DNA from: Terramyces sp. JEL0728
Lineage: Eukaryota; Chytridiomycota; Chytridiomycetes; Rhizophydiales; Terramycetaceae
NCBI GenBank assembly: GCA_027603945.1
Contig: JADIIU010000187.1
Location: 1-19,309 of the forward strand
DNA length: 19,309 nt
Reading direction: 5' to 3'
Below the pieces are notes generated by a model. That model worked only from the letters and a program-made list of their open reading frames with translations. It searched no databases and was not told where the DNA came from. A program made the position numbers and the translations under genes. This document shows, in pieces, positions 1-6,979 of this stretch (position 1 is the first letter of the stretch; every line of letters starts with the position of its first letter).

Positions 1-45
1 CTTCCGCGTGACAGGCGGAGATACTAACCACTATACTAACAAAGA
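1..45 (-). tRNA. tRNA-Asp(GTC), 5' part, cut by the window start
   Basis: Read on the minus strand from base 45, the sequence has a 7-nt acceptor strand, TA, a D-arm (GTATAGTGGTTAGTATC) and an anticodon arm TCCGC-CTGTCAC-GCGGA. The five-base stem pairs perfectly and anticodon GTC lies at 10-12. This matches the usual eukaryotic tRNA-Asp layout. The variable loop, T-arm and 3' acceptor strand lie outside the window. No intron is seen up to the edge. The D-arm would serve as the internal A box of a Pol III promoter. Confidence 0.9.
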
Positions 46-169
46 ACTTGCTTCTGTTTCCACACCATCATACACCTCCGTTAACCGCCATGTTTAAAAG
101 TGCTATTGCAACTATTTCCCCAATTGCGCATCATATACGGCTCATCCTAACCCACTGTTATTTTATTAG

Positions 170-495
170 TCAATCCAAGGTTTTAATCGATGTGCCTCTC
201 TTTTCTGTGATATACCGATAGTAAAAAGTTGCGACAACCAAATTCATGATCCCCATCACATCCTTTTCCAAAAACAAGTGCTCGTGATCCTCGTCAATCT
301 CTTTTTCATACCAGCATACTAATTTCCCGTTGCAACTCAACCTATCATCTTCCCAGACATACTTTTTCCTTCAAATACAAATACTCTTTATATCTTTCAA
401 TTATTAGTGAATGGGAAATTCATCAGCCAATGCTTGCCAGGAATCGCAAAATAGCACTAGAAACACCAACTAATTAAAGTATTTATCTGGTGCAT
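170..495 (-). pseudogene. decayed small, possibly secreted-protein gene
   Basis: A 66-codon open frame without a start codon runs on the minus strand from 370 to a TGA at 170. It has protein-like composition (stretches such as WEDDRLSCNGKLVCWYEKE and NLVVATFYYRY). Just upstream, in other frames, there is an open stretch reading HSLIIERYKEYLYLKEK, then a hydrophobic stretch LVFLVLFCDSWQALADEF like a signal peptide, and an ATG at 493-495 whose own frame begins MHQINTLI. Linking them needs about three frame changes, and no good GT-AG mini-intron explains these. A pseudogene, or an intact gene with sequence errors, are the two readings. The family is not recognised. Confidence 0.35.
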
Positions 496-868
496 GTAAA
501 ATCGAACGCAAAGATAATGGAAGGATATTCGTAATATCTTCACTATTGCATAATAATTTGAAACAGAGGCAATGGCCAATGACCTATTAATTGGTTACAG
601 GGACTTGTAACATGGCCGCCACTTGAGGTGCCTTTTGTGCAACAGTGGAATTAGGCTAACAATCGGACAAATAAACGAACCCTGAGGCAATGTATATGGA
701 AACCAGTTGGATACTGGGTTGCTTTATGCAAATACCTTCTATTAGAACGAATGCGGAACACAGGCTCTTTGTATTCCTGCACATGCCAGAAACAGTTTTT
801 CCGTCCTCGGCCAACTCCCTAACATGTCACAGTATAAAAAAGCAAGCACCAAATACTGACTTACCCTC
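496..868 (+). promoter_or_regulatory. upstream region of the aldehyde dehydrogenase gene, with TATA box
   Basis: No convincing coding sequence is visible here. TATAAAAA lies at 833-840, ending 28 bp before the ATG at 869. That spacing implies a very short 5' leader, and a similar spacing is seen at the tyrosinase gene and the small gene at 10622-10819. A 60-codon open frame (690-872) overlaps the TATA box and start codon and is not supported. Confidence 0.5.
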
Positions 869-2479
869 ATGACAACCAAAGTCCAACTCGAATCTCATTT
901 ACCATACACTAAGGTTGAAAATATTCCAACTATTGTATCAGCTGTCCGTAAATCATACAACACTGGCAAGACAAAATCTGTCGCCTGGAGAAGAAAACAA
1001 TTAAGTGCATTGTACGATTTTGTTGAAAATGAAAAGAAAGGAATTTGTGAAGCATTGTATGCCGACTTGCGCAAAGTAATATTGTGTTAATTGTAGCCTA
1101 CTGTTGAAACTGAATTTTTGGAAATTGCTACGGTCAAAGCCGACATTGCAACTGCCATGAAACACTTGGATGAATGGATGGAACCTGTAACTGCTGAAAA
1201 GCCATTGGCTTTCATGGCTGATTTTGCAGAGACTCGTCGTGTACCGCTTGGAGTTGTATTGATTATTGGTACTTGGAACTACCCAGTCAATTTAACTCTT
1301 GCTCCTCTGGTTGGTGCTATTGCTGGCGGTAACGCTGCTATTATCAAGTTTAATGAAGTTTCAGCCTACACTTCATCTTTCCTTGCTAGACATTTGCCAA
1401 GATACTTGGATACCGATGCTTTCCAATACATTCTTGGTGATATTCCTGAAACTACTACTTTGTTGGAACAGCAATTTGATTTGATTTTCTACACTGGTAA
1501 CTCTTTTGTAGCCAGAATCATTCAAAAAGCTGCCAACAAATTCCTCACTCCAACTGTATTGGAATTGGGTGGCAAATCACCAATTATCGTTGACTCTGAT
1601 GTTGATTTGAAGATTACCGCTAGAAGAATCATGTGGGGTAAAGTTTTGAACAATGGTCAAACTTGTGTCGCTCCCGATTACGTCCTTGTCCACAAAAAGG
1701 TAGCTAAAGGGCTTGTTGAAGAGTTAAAAGTCGCTACCAAGGAGTTGGCTGGTGAAAACCCTGAAACTTCCCACACTTATGGCCGTATCTCTACTGACAG
1801 ACACTACAGTAGATTGGAGAAAATGCTCAAGGATCAGTTAGCTGTCGAGGGAACCAAAGTTGAACTTGGTGGTGAAACTAACCCTAAAGACAAGTTCATG
1901 GCTCCAACACTTTTAACCGGTGTCGGCATTGACGGTGAAACTAACCCTGTCATGTCTGACGAAATCTTTGGCCCTATCCTTCCAATCATTGAAGTTGACT
2001 CTATTGATCAGGCAATTGAGTATGTAAACAGACGTGCTTCTCCATTGGCTTACTATCCATTCTCTCGCAATAACAAGACTATTGAAAAGGTATTGGAAAA
2101 TATCAATGGCGGCAACGCTCTCGCCAATGACGTTCTGGTAACATTGGCTGTTGAAGATTTACCATTCGGTGGTGTAGGTGAATCCGGAAGTGGTAACTAC
2201 CACGGCCGTCACGGTTTCGAAACATTCACTAGAAAACGCGCTACTATGATTAGAACCCAAGCACACGATCATTGGAACACAATCAGATACCAAAATGTTT
2301 CTTACAAGAAAGACACTATTGGGTACAAGGCTTTGATGTGGGCTATGGAACCTGCCAAGCCATCTGCTTTTGCTATTACAATGCGAAACGTTTTCAGAAA
2401 ATCCCGATTCTTTTTACAAACTGTTGTGTTTATCGGCTTGATTGTTGGTGCATTTTATGTAGGTAAAGCTCAACGTTAA
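869..2479 (+). CDS. fatty aldehyde dehydrogenase (ALDH3/Hfd1-like), tail-anchored
   Basis: This is a class-3-type aldehyde dehydrogenase oxidising long-chain aldehydes to acids with NAD(P)+, probably on ER, peroxisome or outer mitochondrial membrane. Exon 1 is 869-1075 and exon 2 is 1097-2479, giving 529 residues. Visible are GTWNYP (Asn about 130), VLELGGKSP (catalytic Glu about 225), NNGQTCVAPDY (catalytic Cys about 259), DEIFGPILP and LPFGGVGESGSGNYHG. A hydrophobic segment at about 507-523 followed by GKAQR fits a C-terminal membrane anchor, as in yeast Hfd1 and animal FALDH. Two usually conserved spots differ: KFNE in place of the common KPSE, and YTGNS in place of FTGS. It is convergent with the PIG-F-like gene, 81 bp away. 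It lies outside the tandem duplication. Splicing over the 21-nt intron restores ADLRK-PTVETE, typical of the family. Confidence 0.93.
1076..1096 (+). other. 21-nt spliceosomal intron in aldehyde dehydrogenase
   Basis: Begins GTAAT and ends TTAATTGTAG. It is phase 0. Read through, it gives in-frame TAA and TAG stops. Removing it joins ADLRK to PTVETEFLEIA, matching the ALDH3 family. Confidence 0.88.
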
Positions 2480-2560
2480 ATGTCAAATAATATATTTTTG
2501 TTCTTTATCTGTTTATAATTACCGTAAGGATTGGAGGTAACATTCTAGTCCAAGCCAGCA

Positions 2561-3041
2561 TTATTTTTTATTAAAAAGCATTTGAATTGAATATCCAACA
2601 AAAGCGCCATAGACCAGCGGAACTGGATACTTTTGGTAGCCCTGCTGCCAATCCAGCGGAAATACAAACCCGGCGATCCAGCATCCTACAATAACCCCAG
2701 TCCATTTCCGTATATCATCGGTCTTTTCAATCAAATTTTCATAATTCAACACTGCAATAAATAACGCAGTACATAGAGTCTCCAGGTGCCATCTATATTA
2801 ATCTCAGTTACACTGCGATAGGCGTGCCCATCAAAGTGCCTAGTATAAGCAAATAGCCTGTGTTTAGTGGTAATAAATGTAATTTGCTCTTGATTATTTT
2901 AAAATGTTGAAGCGCGAGTTTGATTACCAGCAGTACCGGTATTATGACCGAAAGCGAGTATACTGGATACTTGATCAAATCGACTGTAGGTAGGAATTGC
3001 AGTGAAAATAGTGCACTTGAAAATAGAATCAATTTCTTCAT
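2561..3041 (-). CDS. PIG-F/Gpi11-like GPI-anchor biosynthesis membrane protein (short form)
   Basis: PIG-F/Gpi11 partners with PIG-O and PIG-G in the ER to add ethanolamine phosphate to GPI anchors. Exons are 3041-2812 and 2792-2561, giving 153 residues. The best match is the C-terminal signature: GCWIAGFVFPLDWQQGYQKY followed by PVPLVYGAFVGY, corresponding to the family pattern of G-x-W-x-G-A, P-[IL]-P-L-D-W, W-P-I and a final G-A-x-x-G-Y. The middle GTPIAVWHLETLCTALFIAVL corresponds to the GAP-(x)-LETF segment. Several hydrophobic segments (about 5-20, 25-45, 60-75, 80-95, 110-125, 130-147) fit a multi-pass protein. It is shorter than human and yeast members (about 219), mainly in the loops. 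It diverges from WASP across 157 bp. The 19-nt intron is needed to join the halves. Confidence 0.72.
2793..2811 (-). other. 19-nt intron in the PIG-F-like gene
   Basis: On the minus strand it reads GTAACTGAGATTAATATAG: a GTAAC donor, a TTAAT branch-like motif and ATAG. It is phase 2. Using the GT two bases earlier would give a 21-nt intron but the wrong frame. Removing 19 nt joins GTPIAV to WHLETLCTALF in the PIG-F register. Confidence 0.75.
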
Positions 3042-3198
3042 TGGGAAAAATTAAAAATCATCGCAGCCTTGGTTGGCATAACAGCTGATCTCTACAAATA
3101 TATCCATTCTAATATATTATATTATTGTAGTGGATGGATAAAACTTACAGCCACAAAGTTAAGCCCCCAATTCGTCCCATTTCACATTTCTTTTCCAA
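3042..3198. promoter_or_regulatory. bidirectional promoter between the PIG-F-like gene and WASP
   Basis: These 157 bp separate two divergent start codons. An AT-rich stretch (TATTCTAATATATTATATTATT-like) around 3105-3125 is the only TATA-like sequence. The duplication begins downstream, so the second WASP copy has no equivalent of this promoter. Confidence 0.4.
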
Positions 3199-4700
3199 AT
3201 GATTTTACTGGCAGATGAACAAAGGACTGTTGAAAGGATATGTGATGGCCAAGTGCTTTACAGCACTGCAGCTCGACTATATGAATCCAATGGAAGAGAG
3301 TATGCCCACCAATACACTGGAGCACTTGCCTTGCTGAATGAATCTTCCAATTTCTCATTCGCAATGGTGGATTTAAAAGTAAACTAAATATTAACGTAGA
3401 CTGCAAGAATTACTTGGGAGTTTGAGATCTTTGGAGATATTAAATATAAGCAAGATAAACCGTTCTTCCATTCATTTGTCGGAAAGGTAAGTCTGGCTAA
3501 TTTCAGAATACCTTGATTGGATTTTCGTTTGCGGATGAAGATGATGCTCAGGAATTCTGCAATTATTACCGGAACAGACAGAAATTTATAAAACCAAAGA
3601 GTGTTTCACCCACTAGTACGCTGGTTAATCACCCAATCCCTGTGCAGGAAGAAAAGAAGAAAGGAGGGTTCTTTTCATTTGGCAAGAAGGAAAAGAAGGA
3701 CAAGGGAAAGATTGACAAGTCCATGATTTCTGCACCTAGTGATTTTCAACATGTGAGTCATGTTGGTTACAATGCAACGAGTGGATTCAGTGTACAGAAT
3801 ATTCCACTGGAATGGAAATTGATTTTCCAAAAGGCAGGTATTACGGATGAGCAGCTGCAGGATAAGAAGCAATTAAAAGTTGTAAAGAAGTTTATGAAAC
3901 AAAATGCTGGATTAGTTGCTGCTGCTGCCGAGAATCCAGATCCACCAGTTGTTAAAAGAACCCCACCTCCGCCGTAAGTATCCCAAATCATTTTGATTTT
4001 AAAGAACAGCTGACTTTATAGACCTCCATCTAGACGGCAACCTCCCCCGCCTCCACCTAGCAGAAATACCACTGTGAAAATAGAAAAATATGAACGACCT
4101 GCCTCTCCAACTCGCTACCAGCCGCCGGTTGCTGTGAGACCGTCTCTTACACCAGCTCCTCCAACCAGACCTTTGATCCCTGTTACACCAGCACGGCCAG
4201 CTATTCCTGATAGGACTCCAATAGTTCCAGAAAGAGCCACAGCTGTCCCAGAGAGAGTTCCAGTTATTCCGATAAGAGCACCTGTTGTTCCAGATAGAAC
4301 TCCCCCAAGCATTCCAAGCAGAACGCCTCCATCTATTCCAAGCAGAGCAACCCCGTCTATTCCTGAAAGAGCTCCACCAATGAATTACTCGGCTCCAGTT
4401 CCACCACCACCTCCTATGAATAACGCCATCCCACCTCCACCACCAATGGCAAACTCTGCACCACCATTGCCTGCTAGTGTGTCTGACCGTGGTGGATTAT
4501 TGGCACAGATTAGACAAGGTGCTCAGTTAAAACAAGCCACTACAACTCCAGCACCTGTTGCTCAAGCCCCACAGGCAAGCACTGGAGATATTGCAGCTCT
4601 GCTCCGTGATGCTATTAACAAACATAGGGATGATATGAATGCCTCTGGTAATTCAATACTGACTTTAGATACTGATTCGGATGACGATGATGATTGGTAA
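3199..4700 (+). CDS. WASP-family actin nucleation promoting factor (WH1-CRIB-PRD-WH2-CA)
   Basis: It activates Arp2/3 to branch actin filaments, for example at endocytic sites. Four exons (3199-3378, 3400-3486, 3507-3973, 4022-4700) give 470 residues. WH1 spans about 1-116, including VARLY-like TAARLYES, QYTGALAL, DKPFFHSF and GFSFADEDDAQEF. A Lys-rich patch (about 149-160) precedes a textbook CRIB motif at about 163-176, ISAPSDFQHVSHVG, and the GBD continues to about 225. The proline-rich region (about 245-395) has PxxP and R/K SH3-type sites. WH2 is at about 402-416 (GGLLAQIRQGAQLKQ), the central helix at about 434-452, and the acidic tail ends in DSDDDDDW. A CRIB implies control by a Cdc42/Rho-type GTPase; budding yeast Las17 lacks one. 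The ATG at 3199 fits the family start. It is convergent with tyrosinase. Confidence 0.92.
3379..3399 (+). other. 21-nt intron 1 of WASP
   Basis: Starts GTAAAC and ends TTAACGTAG. It is phase 0 with in-frame TAA and TAG. Removal joins VDLK to TARITWEFEIFG, as expected in WH1 domains. The second copy is at 11398-11418 with the same length. Confidence 0.88.
3487..3506 (+). other. 20-nt intron 2 of WASP
   Basis: GTAAGTCTGGCTAATTTCAG: strong donor, CTAAT branch motif, CAG acceptor, phase 0. It joins HSFVGK to NTLIGFSFADE. In the second copy (11506-11525) only the polypyrimidine position before CAG changes. Confidence 0.9.
3974..4021 (+). other. 48-nt intron 3 of WASP
   Basis: GTAAGT donor, CTGAC branch-like motif 7 nt before the end, TATAG acceptor, phase 2. 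It joins two proline runs (RTPPPP and PSRRQPPPPPP). It is one of two longer introns in the window. The second copy is at 11993-12040. Confidence 0.85.
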
Positions 4701-4807
4701 ATTTACTGTATTTCAATAAACATATTGTCCAGCACTAATTTGGATGAACCAACTTGAACATTTGGGAAATTACTACCAAAAGTAAATCAACAAGTTTATT
4801 TTGCAAT

Positions 4808-6560
4808 TTAGTGAGATCCATATTGTGCTTGATAAGCCTTTACTCTGTCATGCAATACCTTATGGTCACTATCGTGTTCTTCTTTTGTCTTTGACCTGTA
4901 CCCATGCTTCTTTCCATGTTTCAACTGTCTCAAAGTACCATAATGTTGAACTGGCAGGCTGTTTACATAATCAGTGTACTGACGGAGCCTATCTTCAACT
5001 GCACGAAGTTTTTGAATAGATTTTTCACTGTAGTTCCAAAGCTTCAAGTAGTCATCTGGGATTGGTTCGACGTATCTGATATGGTCCAATTGTGATCTGT
5101 CGTAGGTCGAGAGTGATTTCTGTTTTGGAGTTGCTTTGCATTTACCGCCGCGGTATTTAGATGGTGAAGTTGGTTTTGGTCTGCAAACTGAGGATTTGGT
5201 GATGGTGTATACATCGTGTGTGGTGGTATATGCAGGTTGGTTAGTAGTAGTTGGTTGTGTAGTAGTAGTTGTAGTTGTTGTTGTAGTGGTCGTAGGTTGT
5301 ATAGTAGTGGTAGTAGCAACATAAACCTTTGCAGTTGTAGTGGTAATTGTAGGTTGTGTAGTAGTAGTTGTAGTTGTTGGTTTAGTAGTTGTTGTTGTAG
5401 TTGTTGTTGTAGTGGTTGGTTTAGTAGTAGTAGTAGTAGTTGTAGTGGTTGGTTTAGTAGTAGTAGTAGTAGTTGTAGTTGTTGGTTTAGTAGTAGTTGT
5501 TGTTGTTGTTGTAGTGGTTGGTTTAGTGGTTGTTGTAGCTACAGTAGTAGTTGTAGTGGCAACTACAGTTGTGGTGGTAGTATCAGCTTCATACGAATCA
5601 GTATCATCTGCAGTAATTGAATTGGAATAGTGGGCACACTGTAAACCTCCAGCACCTGAATTAGCAAATTGTAACCTCCTCCTGCAATGTCAAATACTTC
5701 AAGAATTTGATAATTTCCAGTTAATCCGGAAAATGATGGCAAGAGGTTGTTTGACTTATCAGAAGGGTCGCTACTGTAATAATCGTGTGCCATACTAGGA
5801 TTTTGTTGCTGCCACAACCACCAAATTCTATCAACATTTCTGTGGTGCATAAAGAAAATTGGGTCGCCAGGAGAAGTTGATGGAGAGTACATGTCACCAC
5901 CTACACCTACATGGACGTTGTTGTGAAGAATATTTTCAAGATTTTGACGGAAATCATCATAATTGTCCGAAGCAAGAATGTACGCAACTTGAGCTGGAGA
6001 AAAGAAGGATCCCATGATAGCGTTAGAGCTTCCGTCTTCGTTTTTCCCGGTCCAGTCACGGGATACACAGTGCTTGCTTGGGTAGGCAGACATCATATTT
6101 GCTAAAATTATTATTAATTACCCAAGCCACCGTCTACAACACATTGGTTTACTCCTTTCCCGTTTCCTCCGTACAAGGTCCAAATTGGAGAAAGCTCTGG
6201 CGCTTGAGAGTCGTGCTTTGATTAGGAGTAAGTTACTTGTTCATCCCAGTAAGGGAATCTTCCTTTGTATCCACAAGAATTAATCAACTTTGTGTCCAAA
6301 ATCTGGAGGAACAGTCTGTGCCATGGCAAGAAAGCAGCATGGTCGTGAATGTCATTTGCAACTGTAGCATGGGCATAGGTCAAATCATCCCATTCCGAGG
6401 CACCTTTACCCATAATTTTTGATGGATTGGACTTGAGGCACTTGACAGCTTTCACGAAGCTGTTTTGTTCGGACAGTGTCATTTCCCTCCATTCACAGTT
6501 TTCACGCACAGTTGTACAGGTTGATGAAACAATGCTTGCAAGCAAGAAACCAAGAAACAT
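4808..6560 (-). CDS. secreted tyrosinase with Thr-rich stalk and basic C-terminal domain, copy 1
   Basis: A type-3 dicopper enzyme oxidising phenols to quinones, probably in the cell wall or outside. Four exons (6560-6237, 6215-6122, 6101-5676, 5655-4808) give 563 residues. MFLGFLLASIVSS is a short signal peptide. CuA uses His 64, 72 and 81 (HATVANDIHDHAAFLPWHR). CuB uses His 199, 203 and 226 (LHNNVHVGVGG and DPIFFMHHRNVDRIWWLW). PYWDEQ and ANMMSAYPSKHCVSRDW are family hallmarks. After CAHYSN come a Thr-rich region (about 307-430) of KPT/QPT blocks, likely O-glycosylated, and a charged tail (about 430-563) with IRYVEPIPDDYLKLWNYSEK and GKKHGYRSK. From memory, some zoopagomycete dicopper proteins have similar tails. 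A TATA box lies just upstream. Three mini-introns are required for continuity. Confidence 0.9.
5213..5581 (-). repeat. Thr-codon repeat array encoding the tyrosinase stalk, copy 1
   Basis: On the minus strand this is a run of ACT/ACA/ACC codons broken by AAACCA (KP), CAACCT/CAACCA (QP) and GTAGCT/GTTGCC (VA). The basic module is about 8-12 Thr codons plus KP. Copy 2 (about 13231-13581) is 18 nt, or six codons, shorter, and has a different order of KP and VA blocks, as expected for slippage or unequal exchange that keeps frame. Confidence 0.85.
5656..5675 (-). other. 20-nt intron 3 of tyrosinase
   Basis: Reads GTTACAATTTGCTAATTCAG on the minus strand: CTAAT branch motif and CAG end, phase 1. 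Without splicing, the frame leaves the Thr-rich stalk and stops. With it, DIAGG continues as GAGGLQCAHYSN. Copy 2 is at 13656-13675 with identical sequence. Confidence 0.85.
6102..6121 (-). other. 20-nt intron 2 of tyrosinase
   Basis: GTAATTAATAATAATTTTAG on the minus strand, phase 1. It joins CVVDGGL to ANMMSAYPS, a conserved tyrosinase junction. The copy 2 intron (14102-14121) differs at three of 20 positions but keeps length, GT, a TAA-C/T motif and AG, while the flanking exons are unchanged. Confidence 0.88.
6216..6236 (-). other. 21-nt intron 1 of tyrosinase
   Basis: GTAACT donor, CTAAT motif and a CAAAG end, phase 0, with an in-frame TAA at its fifth codon. It joins FPYWDEQ to HDSQAPELSPIWTLYGG. 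Copy 2 is at 14216-14236. Confidence 0.85.
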
Positions 6561-6979
6561 AACGGCAAATCTGCGGGAACGTTCAGCGCTTTATATACAA
6601 ATGGCAGGCATGGATTCATAAATATTTGCAACCAAGTCAACAAACAAAGTTGGGCGAAAATAGCTCACTGGTGTGGAGATTCAGAGATAGCATACAACCC
6701 AAAGATAGTCCGTCTTTTGTATTGTGTTTTGCAAATAGGCTTTTTCCATGAGGCTAAGGTTCTATATTTCAAAGTGCACACCCGGCGCGTTCCACCTGGA
6801 ATGGAATCGATCAAAGGCAGTAATCTGTTGGCGTGATCTACAAACGGATCAAAGGGACGCTATTCATTATTTTGCACCAAGCTAAATATACCATGTGCTT
6901 TGACAAGCAATTTGAAACGGTAGATATTAATATAAACCAGGCATGGACAACAATGGGGCAGTGATGTACGGGATTAAAG
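6561..6979. other. intergenic region: tyrosinase promoter and Rif1-like 3' flank, copy 1
   Basis: Apart from the TATA box, no gene is seen. The region is identical to copy 2 (14561-14982) except for one 3-bp insertion in copy 2 after 6940. That is more conserved than the coding sequence on either side. Confidence 0.5.
6590..6597 (-). promoter_or_regulatory. TATA box of tyrosinase copy 1
   Basis: TATATAAA on the minus strand, 30-37 bp upstream of the ATG at 6558-6560, so the leader must be very short. The same sequence is at 14590-14597 for copy 2. Confidence 0.6.

Noticed and set aside
690..872. 60-codon plus-strand open frame before aldehyde dehydrogenase
   Set aside because: It overlaps the TATA box and the real start codon, and shows no protein-like motif.
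3241..3262. GGCCAAGTG at the unit start resembling a tRNA-Ser D-arm
   Set aside because: It is in the wrong orientation relative to the tRNA half and encodes a normal WH1 segment.
4115..4312. Gly/Thr-rich minus-strand open frame, also at 12134-12331
   Set aside because: Antisense of the WASP proline-rich region.
5213..5581. CRISPR-like or satellite array
   Set aside because: The periodicity is three bases, in frame with the tyrosinase; there are no spacers.
5136..5630. Several long plus-strand open frames rich in Ser/Cys or Val
   Set aside because: They are antisense shadows of the Thr-codon array; composition follows from the repeats, and the minus frame continues the tyrosinase.
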